A DNA stretch of 64,000 bases, from assembly GCA_944324345.1 (NCBI GenBank), contig CALUVT010000002.1:186001-250000 (forward strand). The letters are read 5' to 3'. Position 1 is the first letter of the stretch. Every line of letters starts with the position of its first letter. The notes below the pieces were generated by a model. The model did no database searches, had not been told where the DNA came from, and was given only the letters and a program-made list of their open reading frames with translations. This document shows positions 1 through 9,531 of the stretch, piece by piece. The position numbers and the translations under genes were made by a program. Source of the stretch: Candidatus Gastranaerophilales bacterium. GTDB lineage: Bacteria; Cyanobacteriota; Vampirovibrionia; Gastranaerophilales; Gastranaerophilaceae.

Positions 1-976
1 CTTTGTTTTCATCATTTAGAGTTTGTTTCATAAATGTATTTACGTTATTTTGATAAAAATTTGATTTAAGCCCGCTTTTATTTTGGACTTCCCCGTTTAC
101 GTAGAATTCTCCTACGTTTAATGCTTTGTCATTATAGTCATTGTGGGGCTCAAATTTATCTATTGTTGGTTTTGTTACTGTGATTTTTTCACTATTTGTA
201 ACAGTTGGTTCTGGTGTAGTCGGAACTTTTGAAGCACCTTCTATCAAACCATCTTTGAAGGCAACCTTTTTACCTGTTTCGTCAAAATATAGTATTTCAT
301 TGCTTCCATGTAGAGTGAAATATTTAACTCCATTTTTGTCTATTTCAACAGCAGGAATCTGGACATTATTTCCACTTTCTCCACGAGGGAACAATTTGTC
401 GTTTGCACCGGTAAAATTGTCACCATTTACGTCTTCGCTTATAAACGCTTTGTATAAATCAGTGTCTTCAAGCCATTGATTTTTTGCAGTCAGTTCGCCA
501 TTTTCATTTTTTATTATTGTACTGTTATTGTTTATATGATCTCCTAAAACTTTGTTTAAAATGCTGTATGGAGTATCATTGTCCTTTCTGGTCATTGACT
601 TTCCTGCTTGCATTTCAACTACAATTTTAGTTGCATGATCTGTATCATTTAGTGATTCATTGCTTAAACTTGAAAGATTGTTTGCGTAAAAATTTGATTT
701 CAAATCTTTACCGTTTATTTGTGTTAATTCTTTATCGCCAACAGTAATTGTTCCCAAATTCATATTTTGAGGGCTGTAGTCTTCTTTTTGTATGAATTTT
801 TCATTATTATCTAAGACCAGTTGTTTACCTGCGTAAATTTTATTTCTATCTTTTATGTATGGATTTAATTTTAATATTGTTTCAATATTTGTATTAAACC
901 TTTTTGATATTTTTGTTAAATTATCACCATATTCTATAGTGTAAATAAGTTTGTTACCGTTAATGTTGTCAACCAT
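1..976 (-). CDS. LysM-domain protein with internal repeats (partial, C-terminus beyond window)
   Basis: An open frame runs from the ATG at 976 off the window edge (325 codons seen, no stop). AAGGAGTG lies just upstream (981-991). Residues about 8-55 form a LysM domain (YTIEYGDNL, then KLNP, then IYAGKQL), which normally binds peptidoglycan or chitin-like glycans. No signal peptide precedes it. After the LysM, a module of about 45 residues containing LKSNFYxNN occurs near residue 92 and again near residue 303, with an NLG or NVG start. The rest is Asn/Asp/Lys-rich and recalls a structural or surface protein. It is divergent from glgC. Exact function is unknown; LysM presence is clear, the rest is inference. 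Confidence 0.85.
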   Translation of the reverse strand, partial: MVDNINGNKLIYTIEYGDNLTKISKRFNTNIETILKLNPYIKDRNKIYAGKQLVLDNNEKFIQKEDYSPQNMNLGTITVGDKELTQINGKDLKSNFYANNLSSLSNESLNDTDHATKIVVEMQAGKSMTRKDNDTPYSILNKVLGDHINNNSTIIKNENGELTAKNQWLEDTDLYKAFISEDVNGDNFTGANDKLFPRGESGNNVQIPAVEIDKNGVKYFTLHGSNEILYFDETGKKVAFKDGLIEGASKVPTTPEPTVTNSEKITVTKPTIDKFEPHNDYNDKALNVGEFYVNGEVQNKSGLKSNFYQNNVNTFMKQTLNDENK

Positions 977-1127
977 TTTTCTTCACTCCTTATATTTATA
1001 ATAAATTGTTTTTCCTAATCTGAATTCAATATTAAGCATTTTTGATACAAAATTTAATATATCATTTTGTTAACGTAGTGCAATATTTTACATAGTGTTA
1101 TATAATTAGTTCAAAGGAGTTGTTATC

Positions 1128-2363
1128 ATGTCTATAGATAATGCATTGGTTATGATTTTGGCAGGTGGTGAAGGAAAGAGGTTGTATCCTTTAACTAAAG
1201 ATCGTGCAAAGCCCGCTGTGCCTTTTGGTGGTAGATATAGGATTATTGATTTTGTTTTAAATAATTTCATAAATTCAGGTTTCTTTAAAATAAAAGTTTT
1301 AACTCAATACAAATCAGATTCTCTAAATAAGCACATAACAAGAGGTTGGGCATTATCCCCTTTTTTAAATCAGTATGTTGATCTTGCTCCAGCTCAAATG
1401 AGAACTGGTTCAGATTGGTATTTGGGAACTGCTGATGCTATTTATCAAAATATTTTTCATATTACCGATGAAAATCCTGATTATGTCTGTATATTTGGAG
1501 GCGACCATATTTATAAGATGGATGTTTCTCAAATGTTGGATTTTCACAAAGAAAAGAATGCGGATTTGTCTATTTCTGCAATTCCTATTCCTATAGAAGA
1601 AGCTCATGAATTTGGAATTATTGAGGTGGATGACGATTGGAAATTGATTAATTTTGTTGAAAAACCAAAAGAAAAACCAAAATCAATTCCTGGGAATCCT
1701 AATATGTGTCTTGCATCTATGGGAAATTATATATTCAATAAGGATGTACTTCTTGATGCTTTGTACAGAGATGAACAGATTAAAGAATCAAGTCATGATT
1801 TTGGTAAAAATGTTATTCCTATGCTTTTGAGTGAAGGTAAAAGAATATATATTTATAATTTTAATGATAATTCTTTCCCGGGAATGACGGATACTGAACG
1901 TGGATACTGGAGAGATGTCGGGAGTATTGATGCTTACTGGCAGGCAAACATGGATTTGTTGGCTTACGATCCGGAATTAAATATGTATTCTCAAGATTGG
2001 CCAATAAGAACTTTTAATTATAATTATCCACCTGCTAAGTTTATTTGGGAAGAGGGCGAAAGGGTTGGTATGGCAACTAACTCAATGGTATCTGAAGGTT
2101 GTGTAGTATCAGGTGCAGGGCTTTCACGATGCGTGCTTTCTCCGAAAGTCAAGGTAAACAGTTATTCCCAAATTTCCGAAAGTATATTAATGGAAAATGT
2201 TGAAATAGGCAGATATTCAAAAATAAAAAAAGCTATTATCGACAAGAATGTTGTTGTGCCTCCAAATTCAAGAATAGGATTTAACAGAGAAGAAGATGAA
2301 CGCCGTGGCTTTCATGTTTCTCCAGGGGGTATAACTGTTGTCCCAAAGGGTGCAAAATTGTAG
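1128..2363 (+). CDS. glgC: Glucose-1-phosphate adenylyltransferase (ADP-glucose pyrophosphorylase)
   Basis: Makes ADP-glucose from glucose-1-phosphate and ATP, the committed step of bacterial glycogen synthesis. The 411-residue product has the full family length: N-terminal nucleotidyltransferase fold with GGEGKRLYPLT and KPAVPFGG, the sugar-binding FVEKP segment near residue 190, and a C-terminal left-handed beta-helix. AAAGGAG precedes the ATG by about nine bases. A TATAAT sits at 1101-1106, but it would place the transcript start next to the ribosome site, so the promoter is uncertain. glgA (21.7 kb) and the phosphorylase (6.3-8.0 kb) are in the same window but in separate loci. Confidence 0.97.
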   Translation: MSIDNALVMILAGGEGKRLYPLTKDRAKPAVPFGGRYRIIDFVLNNFINSGFFKIKVLTQYKSDSLNKHITRGWALSPFLNQYVDLAPAQMRTGSDWYLGTADAIYQNIFHITDENPDYVCIFGGDHIYKMDVSQMLDFHKEKNADLSISAIPIPIEEAHEFGIIEVDDDWKLINFVEKPKEKPKSIPGNPNMCLASMGNYIFNKDVLLDALYRDEQIKESSHDFGKNVIPMLLSEGKRIYIYNFNDNSFPGMTDTERGYWRDVGSIDAYWQANMDLLAYDPELNMYSQDWPIRTFNYNYPPAKFIWEEGERVGMATNSMVSEGCVVSGAGLSRCVLSPKVKVNSYSQISESILMENVEIGRYSKIKKAIIDKNVVVPPNSRIGFNREEDERRGFHVSPGGITVVPKGAKL

Positions 2364-2484
2364 GGTAGAAATTTAAATATATTTGTTTTATTATACAGAA
2401 GCCATTGTAAATCTTTATTAATATATAATCATTTTCAGGCAATTTTATTCCTTGATTATCTTTATAGATTTGGGTAGAAATATT

Positions 2485-3066
2485 ATGGCTTTGTATGGTA
2501 TAAGATCTTCAATTTCAAGTTCCCCGCTGTATACAAGTGTGCGGAAATCCATGAATTCAATCAAACAAAAAGGGTTGGATTTATTGCCTAATGCTGAATT
2601 TTCAAGCGAAAGATTGTTATATCGCCTAAAAGATATAGGGAAGAACTTTTCATCAGATAAACAAAGACTGGCTTTAGGTGTTACGGCTCTTGTTACGCAG
2701 CCGGTAATTGATGCTCATAATAAGAGAGTTGATGAAAAAACAAGAAAAGTTTCTGTCGCAAGAACAATTGCAAAAATTATTGCAGGAACACTAACAGGAT
2801 TTTTTATAAGATATGGATGTATTAGAGCAATAAAGGCCTTCTCACAAATACCTGGTAAAGGCGTTCCTAAATATAAAACAATTTTTACTCCTAAAGGAGT
2901 TCTTGACAATACAACAGACGCTTTTGAACAGTATAGAAATGCAATGGGAACTGTTGTTGCCCTCGGTGTTATGGTGTTTACAAACTTTTTGATAGATGCT
3001 CCTTTGACAAAATTTCTAACAAATACTTTTGTAAAACATCAGCAAGATTCGGAGGGTAAAAAATAA
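2485..3066 (+). CDS. Hypothetical membrane protein
   Basis: 193-residue protein of unknown function. The start is taken at the ATG 2485 (MALYGIR...); an upstream in-frame TTG at 2452 lacks support. The middle carries two hydrophobic stretches (about residues 55-70 and 90-120) and a third near residue 165, suggesting a small integral membrane protein. Its stop overlaps the start of the next gene as TAATG, so the pair is probably translationally coupled. The style (small membrane protein with basic loops and a hydrophobic segment around KIIAGTLTG) recalls the neighbour at 3066 and the larger protein at 27455-28525; a common family is only a suspicion. Confidence 0.75.
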   Translation: MALYGIRSSISSSPLYTSVRKSMNSIKQKGLDLLPNAEFSSERLLYRLKDIGKNFSSDKQRLALGVTALVTQPVIDAHNKRVDEKTRKVSVARTIAKIIAGTLTGFFIRYGCIRAIKAFSQIPGKGVPKYKTIFTPKGVLDNTTDAFEQYRNAMGTVVALGVMVFTNFLIDAPLTKFLTNTFVKHQQDSEGKK

Positions 3067-3698
3067 TGGCAAATTTATTCTCCCAATTTAAATCTGTAAT
3101 GTATAAAAATTATGGTGAAAACCCCGGGAAAATGCTTGTTCATACAGGAGTTTTAGGGTGGATATTGTCAGCAATGGCTCAGGTTAGTGCTGTTGTTTTT
3201 AATGATAAAATTTCAAAAGAGCAAAAGTCGTTTTTAATCCCCCAAGAAATGGCTGATGCAGCAATAAATATTATCTCATTTTATGTAATTACGAGTTCTT
3301 TTAAAAATCTTGCGTCAAAGCTTGTGTCTACTGGTAAATTATCAACTGTTAAAATTAAAAATTATATAAAATCAAAGGTCGCAAATCCTTCTGAATATAT
3401 TGGGAAATTAAGTTCTAATATAGAAAAAGATTTTCCGGAAATAAAAGGAGATTACAAAGCTTTTAAAAATGGTGTTGATGTTGTTGCAAGTACTGTTGGT
3501 TCAATTATTTCTTGTAATATTGTTACTCCAATTTTAAGAAATGAATATGCCGCAAAAAGGCAAAAAGAAGCGATTGCCAAGATGCGTTCTGATAATCCGG
3601 TTAAATCAAATGATTTAAAACAGGTTAGACCTTTAAATATGGATTCTTATATTCAATTAGCAGCCGGCAAATACCCTTCAGGTTCTTTAAAAATATAA
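3066..3698 (+). CDS. Hypothetical membrane protein
   Basis: 210 residues, unknown function. The start ATG shares its A with the preceding stop (TAATG) and GGAGGG lies about ten bases upstream. There is a hydrophobic segment near residues 25-45 (GVLGWILSAMAQVSAVVF), another at about 65-80, and a third around 140-155. The intervening part is Lys-rich. It forms a two-gene unit with the upstream membrane protein and converges on the anti-sigma gene, overlapping its 3' end by 12 bases. No recognised domain. Confidence 0.8.
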   Translation: MANLFSQFKSVMYKNYGENPGKMLVHTGVLGWILSAMAQVSAVVFNDKISKEQKSFLIPQEMADAAINIISFYVITSSFKNLASKLVSTGKLSTVKIKNYIKSKVANPSEYIGKLSSNIEKDFPEIKGDYKAFKNGVDVVASTVGSIISCNIVTPILRNEYAAKRQKEAIAKMRSDNPVKSNDLKQVRPLNMDSYIQLAAGKYPSGSLKI

Positions 3699-4223
3699 CA
3701 TGGTAATTATACCTGCAACTATAAATGTTATCATTGCAAAAAAGCCCATAACAATCTTATAAAATGAATCAATTTGTTTTTCATCAGAGTTTTCGTATTG
3801 CAGCTGTGCTATTATATTTTTTGAGTAATCGTATTTACATTCGCTCTTAGTTTTTTCAAAGGAATTATGTAAGAGCTTTTTAAATGTATAAATGTTTTCT
3901 AAATCTTGTCGTGCCAAGGGATTAGATATTGCAATTTTTTTTATCTTTATGTTTTGAAAGTCATCTAATTCATTATCTATATAGGCGGATAGGTTACTTT
4001 TAAAGTCTTCATATTGTTTTGTGGTATAGGGATTGTTTATTTCTTGAGTTTGTATATCTATAAACTTATTTAACATATTTTGCATTTTCATGTACTTTTG
4101 CATGCATTCAGGACAGGACTCCAAATGCTCCTTGACATATTGTGAAAGCTTTTTGCTAAGTTTGTCTTCTACGTAAAAACTCAGTAAGGCACTTACCTGT
4201 TCACATGTTAATTGACTTTGCAT
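3687..4223 (-). CDS. Anti-sigma factor with zinc-finger (ZAS/zf-HC2) domain
   Basis: 178 residues. The N-terminus has the zinc-binding anti-sigma pattern HLESCPEC (His-x3-Cys-x2-Cys, about residues 33-40) and the C-terminus ends in one transmembrane helix (about 155-178). This is the classic layout of a membrane-anchored anti-sigma factor that holds an ECF sigma factor inactive. It directly follows the sigma gene at 4240-4833; its ribosome site AAAGGAG overlaps the sigma stop codon region. The short hydrophobic C-terminus leaves almost no extracytoplasmic domain, so the inducing signal may be sensed in the cytoplasm or membrane (inference). Confidence 0.85.
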   Translation of the reverse strand: MQSQLTCEQVSALLSFYVEDKLSKKLSQYVKEHLESCPECMQKYMKMQNMLNKFIDIQTQEINNPYTTKQYEDFKSNLSAYIDNELDDFQNIKIKKIAISNPLARQDLENIYTFKKLLHNSFEKTKSECKYDYSKNIIAQLQYENSDEKQIDSFYKIVMGFFAMITFIVAGIITMLYF

Positions 4224-4239
4224 ATTTGATGTTTCTCCT

Positions 4240-4833
4240 TTATATATATCCTTTTAAATCTTCTTGTAATTTATTTCTTGCCCTTGCGATTCTTGATTTT
4301 ACGGTTCCAATACTGGAGTTTGTAGCTTCTGCTATTTCTTCGTAACTCAAGCCTTGAAATTCACGCAAAATTATCGCTATTCTAAATTGCTCTGGTAGTC
4401 CGAGAATAGCATTTTTTATTATTCTTTCAAGCTCAGATGAAATACATTTTTCGTGAGGTTTACACTTTTTGTCTAAAATTTGTAGTTTTATAGGGGGTGT
4501 ATTTTCAGTTTCTTCATCTAGAGATACTGTGTCTACTTTCCTTTGTGTTTTCCTTAATTCGTCGTAAAATAAGTTTGTAATTATCTGGTTAAGCCAGCTT
4601 TTAAAAAGTTTTGGGTTCTTTAGTGAATGTATATTTTTGGCTATTCTTAAAAGTGCTTCTTGCGTTAAGTCTGCAACATTTTCCTGCTTTTTACAAAGAT
4701 ATGAAAAGGCTGCGAATACGTTTTTTTGCTCCCTTTTTATTAGTTCTTCAAGAGCTTTGAAATCGTTATTCTGCGACAAAACAATAAGCTCTTCCAAAGA
4801 CATTTTTTTGTATTGCAATTTATTGCCTGACAT
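4240..4833 (-). CDS. ECF-type RNA polymerase sigma factor
   Basis: 197 residues. Sigma region 2 is at about residues 20-90 (DLTQEALLRIAKNI, FKSWLNQIITNLFYDELRK) and region 4 at about 130-190 with the helix-turn-helix LSYEEIAEATNSSIGTVKSRI. The ATG at 4833 is chosen because AAGGAGAAG stands seven bases upstream; an in-frame upstream ATG at 4887 has no ribosome site. It is cotranscribed with the zinc-finger anti-sigma gene. Target promoters are unknown. Confidence in the family is high; an inverted repeat at 4894-4909 lies in its upstream region. Confidence 0.93.
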   Translation of the reverse strand: MSGNKLQYKKMSLEELIVLSQNNDFKALEELIKREQKNVFAAFSYLCKKQENVADLTQEALLRIAKNIHSLKNPKLFKSWLNQIITNLFYDELRKTQRKVDTVSLDEETENTPPIKLQILDKKCKPHEKCISSELERIIKNAILGLPEQFRIAIILREFQGLSYEEIAEATNSSIGTVKSRIARARNKLQEDLKGYI

Positions 4834-4893
4834 AAACTTCTCCTTACAAATATAGTAAGGAATTTTTATCAGGAAATACTCATTCATTGATAC

Positions 4894-4917
4894 ATAACCA
4901 ACGGGTTATATTTTTTT
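4894..4917. repeat. Inverted repeat with T-run upstream of the sigma gene
   Basis: ATAACC-AACG-GGTTAT is a perfect six-base inverted repeat followed on the plus strand by seven T. It lies between leuC (ending 4937) and the sigma gene (starting 4833). On the plus strand it looks like a weak intrinsic terminator, but no plus-strand gene ends here. On the minus strand it could be an operator for the sigma operon. Function undecided. Confidence 0.4.
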
Positions 4918-4936
4918 AATGATAATGATAAATTTT

Positions 4937-6178
4937 TTAAGACGCACTAATATAGCCGTTAATTGCCGTATATGCAGCAACATAAGGGGACGCTAAATAT
5001 ATAAAACCTTTTGTGTTCCCCATTCTGCCTTGGAAATTTCTATTTTGAGTTGCAAGGCAAACTTCTCCATCTGCAAGAGTCCCGGCATGAACTCCGACAC
5101 AAGGTCCACAGCCTGGTGGAAGTATTGCAGCATTTGCTTCTACAAATGTAGTTATAAGCCCTTCCTCTAAAGCTTGAAGGTAAATATCCTTAGATGCAGG
5201 GCATATTAACATTCTAACATTTTTATTAACGGTTCTACCTTTTAGAATTTTTGCAACAGTTCTTAAGTCTTCTATTCTTCCGTTAGTACAAGTTCCGACA
5301 AAAACTTGATCAACTTTTACATCCTTTAAATCTTCTGCAGCCTTTGTATTATCGACTGTATGTGGGCAAGAAACTGTATGGCTTATATCTTCAGCATTAA
5401 TTTTTATTGTCCTTTCATAAACGGCATCTGAATCTGGTTTAATGCTTCTATATTTATCTTCTCTGCCTCTTTTTGCCAGGAATTCTTTTGTTTTTTCATC
5501 CGTACAGAACAACCCTGCTTTTGCTCCGGCTTCTACAGCCATATTAGCAAGGGTAAATCGCTCAGACATACTCATATTTTCAATTGTATCTCCGCAGAAC
5601 TCTAAAGCCTTATATGTGGCACCATCTGCACCAATCATGCCGATAAGATGCAACATAAGGTCCTTGGAACAAATACCTTCTCTAAACTTCCCACTGACTT
5701 CTATTTTGTAAGTTTGAGGTACTTTTAACCAAGTTTTACCAAGTGCCATTGCAACAGCTATGTCAGTTGATCCCATTCCTGTTGCAAATGCTCCCAAAGC
5801 ACCAGAAGTACAAGTATGAGAATCTGCGCCCACCAATATTTCCCCAGGATTAACAAAGGTTTCTATCAATCTTTGATGACAGACGCCGGCTCCAACATCA
5901 GATAAAATTGCTCCATACTCTTTTGAAAACTCTCTTAATACTGTGTGAGTATTTGACAATTCCTTCCTCGGGCTTGGAGAAGCATGGTCAATAAAAAGAA
6001 TTGTTCTTTCAGGGTTGTTTAGTTTTTCTTTACCTATTTTCTTAAATTCTTGAACGGTTAAAGGCCCTGTACCATCTTGCACAGCACAAACATCAACTTT
6101 TGCTATAACAAGTTCACCTGCTTTTACATCTTTCCCTGCGTGTTCTGAAATTATTTTTTCTGCTAAAGTCTGTCCCAT
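4937..6178 (-). CDS. leuC: 3-isopropylmalate dehydratase large subunit
   Basis: 413 residues of the aconitase/homoaconitase superfamily, archaeal-type LeuC length. It isomerises 2-isopropylmalate to 3-isopropylmalate in leucine synthesis together with LeuD. Visible signatures are the [4Fe-4S] ligand cysteines in GTCTNGR and in the GCGPC motif near residue 355. The ATG at 6178 (MGQTLAEK) follows GGAGGG; an upstream in-frame start at 6208 has no ribosome site. The leuD gene is not adjacent but at 52879-53373. Homoaconitase-type substrates cannot be excluded from sequence alone. Confidence 0.92.
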   Translation of the reverse strand: MGQTLAEKIISEHAGKDVKAGELVIAKVDVCAVQDGTGPLTVQEFKKIGKEKLNNPERTILFIDHASPSPRKELSNTHTVLREFSKEYGAILSDVGAGVCHQRLIETFVNPGEILVGADSHTCTSGALGAFATGMGSTDIAVAMALGKTWLKVPQTYKIEVSGKFREGICSKDLMLHLIGMIGADGATYKALEFCGDTIENMSMSERFTLANMAVEAGAKAGLFCTDEKTKEFLAKRGREDKYRSIKPDSDAVYERTIKINAEDISHTVSCPHTVDNTKAAEDLKDVKVDQVFVGTCTNGRIEDLRTVAKILKGRTVNKNVRMLICPASKDIYLQALEEGLITTFVEANAAILPPGCGPCVGVHAGTLADGEVCLATQNRNFQGRMGNTKGFIYLASPYVAAYTAINGYISAS

Positions 6179-6235
6179 AACAACCCTCCATTGCTCAAAT
6201 TCTAACACAAAAAATGGATTTTGTTAAATACAAAT

Positions 6236-6264
6236 CAAAAAAGACTCTCACTTGTGTGAGAGCC
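6236..6264 (-). terminator. Intrinsic terminator after the alpha-glucan phosphorylase gene
   Basis: On the minus strand GGCTCTCAC-ACAA-GTGAGAGTC forms a strong hairpin followed by TTTTTT. It lies between the phosphorylase stop (6302) and leuC (6178), so it separates these two transcripts. Confidence 0.8.
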
Positions 6265-6301
6265 TTTCTGGTTAAATATTTACCTGCATATTTGCGTCAT
6301 T

Positions 6302-7996
6302 TTATTTTATGTTTGCAAATGTCCAAGCATCAAATGTAGGTGTTTCAGAAATATTCATTTCTTTCTTTTCTTCACCTGAGCTGGAATCATTATGTGCAAT
6401 TGGTTTATACAATCTGTTGTAATATTCAATTACCATACGATCTGAATTGAAATATGCTTCAGATGTTCTGATTGCCTGTCTCATTAAACGAGCCCATTCC
6501 TGTTTATTTTCATAGTATGTTGGAATGATTTCATTCTCAATAATATTCATAATACATTCATGGTCTTTCCAATGACGTTCTTCCCAAGGCATTTCATCAT
6601 CAAGACCAGGATATTCAACAGTGTATCCGTTAATTCCGTTAAATGTTCCTTCAACAGTCCATCCATCATAAATTGACAAGTGAACTGTTCCGTTAGCATT
6701 AGCAGACATTCCTGATGTTCCTGATGCTTCAAACGGTCTCAAAGGTGTATTCAACCATATATCAGAACCGCGTTTCAACTTACCTGACAATTCGAGTTCA
6801 TATCCAGGTAATACAACAACGTTCTTCATGCTGTGTGAACGGTTAAGCAATTTGTTAAACATTTCTTTACCCATAACATCATCAGGGTGGAACTTACCTG
6901 CGAATATAATTTGAATTTTATTTTCATCAAGAAGTTTTGTAATTCTATCTTTATCCATTAAGATAAGCCAAGCACGTTTGTAATCAGCAAATCTTCTTGC
7001 CCAAGTAATTGTCAAAACGTCAGGATCAAATCTCTTACCTGCAACGTTTGCTACATATTCAAACAATTCTGCTTTCATTTCGCGTTTTACTGCTAAAAGT
7101 TTTTCAGGATCATTTGCAGCTTCCTTAATTCTCGGGTCTTGCCAGTAGTGAAGGTTTACCGCATTAGTAATTGCACGGATAGGACATCTTCCTTCTACCC
7201 ATTCCCACATCTTGTTTGCAACAAGCCCGTGTAACTGAGATACAGCATTTGCAATTCTGGACATTCTTAAAGCAGCAACTGTAAGTGAGAAGTTTTCTCC
7301 ACCCAATTGTACAGCTGTTTCTCTTGAACAGCCGGCAAAAAATCCGCCTTCTAACAATGTATCAACCCAGTGAACTTCATTACCAGCAGCAACAGGTGTG
7401 TGAGTTGTAAATACTGTTTTCTTCTTAACTTCTTCAAGATTGCCGTTATACTGTCTCAAAAGTTCAAATGCAGCAGGAAGTGCATGACCTTCGTTCATGT
7501 GAACGACATCGAAATTATAGCCAACTTTCTGAAGAATTCTTATACCTGCAACACCAAGAACTGTTTCTTGTGCAATTCTAATTTTTTCGTTACCGTCGTA
7601 AAGTTTGTATGAAATACTCTTTGCCCAATCACTATTTCCATCAATATCTGTTGTTAAAAGATAAACCGGGCAAGCACCAAATAATTCCGGTTCAACCAAG
7701 TAAGCTTTTACTTTAACTTTTTCTCCAAAAATATCAACTTCAGTTGAAACATTTAAGTCCTTTAAGAAGTCATAATATTTTCTAATGTATGCAACTTCAA
7801 CTTGACCATCATGTGCAATTCTTTGATCATAGTAACCGTATGACCATAACATTGTTACACCTACCATAGGCATTTGCAAATAGCCTGCAGACAACATGTG
7901 TGATCCTGCCAAAAATCCTAAACCGCCGGAATATGTCTTTAATGACTGATCCATTGCGATTTCCATTGAGAAATATGCTACATTTGGTAATGACAT
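6302..7996 (-). CDS. glgP: Alpha-glucan phosphorylase (glycogen phosphorylase, short form)
   Basis: 564 residues. Releases glucose-1-phosphate from glycogen or maltodextrin with pyridoxal phosphate as cofactor. The C-terminal half carries the family signature RPFEASGTSGMSANANG, and the GT-B active-site segments HMNEGHA (acid/base region) and the ADYKRAW region are present. It belongs to the compact alpha-glucan phosphorylase family (about 550-700 residues) without the N-terminal extension seen in longer relatives; the last 30 residues are Ser/Glu/Lys-rich. The ATG follows GAGGAAGG. It is followed by a clear terminator. Confidence 0.93.
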   Translation of the reverse strand: MSLPNVAYFSMEIAMDQSLKTYSGGLGFLAGSHMLSAGYLQMPMVGVTMLWSYGYYDQRIAHDGQVEVAYIRKYYDFLKDLNVSTEVDIFGEKVKVKAYLVEPELFGACPVYLLTTDIDGNSDWAKSISYKLYDGNEKIRIAQETVLGVAGIRILQKVGYNFDVVHMNEGHALPAAFELLRQYNGNLEEVKKKTVFTTHTPVAAGNEVHWVDTLLEGGFFAGCSRETAVQLGGENFSLTVAALRMSRIANAVSQLHGLVANKMWEWVEGRCPIRAITNAVNLHYWQDPRIKEAANDPEKLLAVKREMKAELFEYVANVAGKRFDPDVLTITWARRFADYKRAWLILMDKDRITKLLDENKIQIIFAGKFHPDDVMGKEMFNKLLNRSHSMKNVVVLPGYELELSGKLKRGSDIWLNTPLRPFEASGTSGMSANANGTVHLSIYDGWTVEGTFNGINGYTVEYPGLDDEMPWEERHWKDHECIMNIIENEIIPTYYENKQEWARLMRQAIRTSEAYFNSDRMVIEYYNRLYKPIAHNDSSSGEEKKEMNISETPTFDAWTFANIK

Positions 7997-8177
7997 ATCA
8001 ACCTTCCTCTTCTTATACTATGTAAACTAATTGTCCCGTACTTTTTTGGGGTACTACAACAGCATACCACAAAAATTATATAGTCAATTATTATTATGAA
8101 AACTTAATTAACTAATCCAAAAGAATTAGTCATATAAGGTTATTTAGTACTTTAAAAAAGTTTACAAATATAAAATT

Positions 8178-9419
8178 TTAGCAAATTTCAGACGATATTT
8201 TATCCAAAAATTTCTTTAAAGCTATTTTTACATGTGCATAATTTAACCCGCCTTGCATATATGCGACATAAGGCTCACGAATTGGGCCATCTGCTGAAAG
8301 TTCTATTGTTGAACCTTCAATAAAGGTTCCACCAGCCATTATCACCTTATCCTCATAGCCAGGTATATATTCTGGAATTGGTGTTACATAACCATTTACC
8401 GGAGAAAAAGATTGAATGGTTCTGCAAAATTCTTCCAGATGATCCGCACGACCAAAGATAATATTTTGTATTATGTCTGTACGTTTTTCATTGTGTTTTG
8501 GGGCAGTGTTATATCCAAGGTCTTCAAATATCTTTGATGCCAAAACCGCTCCTTTTAGTGCATCTGAAACTACTGAAGGGGCCATAAACAAACCTTGAAA
8601 TATTAGTCTGTGCTGATTAAACATTGCACCGCCTTCGCATCCTATTCCTGGTGCTGTAAGACGATTTGCTGATTTTTCAACATATTTTGATTTGCCTGCT
8701 ATATACCCGCCTGCTTCTACTATTCCGCCTCCCGGGTTTTTAATTAGTGAACCGGCAATCAAATCAGCTCCGACTTCCAGTGGCTCTTTTGACTCTACAA
8801 ATTCGCCGTAACAATTATCTACAAAGCATATGCAATCCGGATTTTTTGATTTAACAGTTTTGCATATTTTTTCAATAGTATCTATTGAAAGAGATTTTCT
8901 TGTAGAGTATCCCTTAGAACGTTGGATTAAAACCATGGTTGTCGAATTGTCAATGGTTTTCTCTAATTTCTCAAAATCTATTTCATCATTTTTTAGTTCA
9001 ATTTCTTCGTACAAAATTCCATGGGCAATCAAGGAATCTTCCTTTGTCTCATCATCTCCTGCTGTTCCTATAACCTCTTGCATTGTGTCATATGGTGTTC
9101 CTGCTACTGAAATTAATTTATTTCCTGGTCTTAAATTCCCAAAAAGGCAGCAAGCGAGTGTATGTGTCCCGGAGGCAAAATGGATTCTTGCTATCGCTTT
9201 TTCTGCTCTAAATACATCTGCAAATACTTTGTCTAAAACTTCTCTTCCAATGTCATCATGCCCGTAGCCTGAAACTGTATAAAAATGCTCCGGAGCTACT
9301 CTGTTTTCAATAAATGCATTTAGCACTTTTTCCTGATTGTAGTCTCTTATTTCGTCTATTAACTCAAATTCTTTTTTAAGGCTTGTTTCTGCCTGTTTAA
9401 TAAGTTCTTTGCTATTCAT
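8178..9419 (-). CDS. PLP-dependent methionine gamma-lyase family protein (YnbB/aluminium-resistance type)
   Basis: 413 residues, fold-type I PLP enzyme. Matches the family once called aluminium resistance protein and now methionine-gamma-lyase-like: SGTHTLACCLFGNLRPG near residue 85, FVDNCYGEF (PLP aspartate) near residue 200 and the Schiff-base lysine in GSLIKNPGG near residue 230. The ATG follows GGAGATATT. Members occur near glnR or hflX in Firmicutes; here it is next to the phosphorylase gene and divergent from a VWA protein. True substrate unproven. Confidence 0.88.
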   Translation of the reverse strand: MNSKELIKQAETSLKKEFELIDEIRDYNQEKVLNAFIENRVAPEHFYTVSGYGHDDIGREVLDKVFADVFRAEKAIARIHFASGTHTLACCLFGNLRPGNKLISVAGTPYDTMQEVIGTAGDDETKEDSLIAHGILYEEIELKNDEIDFEKLEKTIDNSTTMVLIQRSKGYSTRKSLSIDTIEKICKTVKSKNPDCICFVDNCYGEFVESKEPLEVGADLIAGSLIKNPGGGIVEAGGYIAGKSKYVEKSANRLTAPGIGCEGGAMFNQHRLIFQGLFMAPSVVSDALKGAVLASKIFEDLGYNTAPKHNEKRTDIIQNIIFGRADHLEEFCRTIQSFSPVNGYVTPIPEYIPGYEDKVIMAGGTFIEGSTIELSADGPIREPYVAYMQGGLNYAHVKIALKKFLDKISSEIC

Positions 9420-9531
9420 AATATCTCCGCCAATTTCTGATTATCTTTATAATATTGCAAGAAAAAATAATCGTCAAATTGTCAAGTTTTCGACTGAGGA
9501 GAGAACTTGTATTAGGAGAAATAATAAAATT

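Noticed and set aside
141-479. Plus-strand open frame of 112 codons
   Set aside because: It is antisense to the LysM gene, which has a ribosome site and a clear domain; this frame has neither.
1101-1106. TATAAT as the glgC promoter
   Set aside because: It would put the transcript start at the ribosome site, and no -35 box stands at 16-18 bases.
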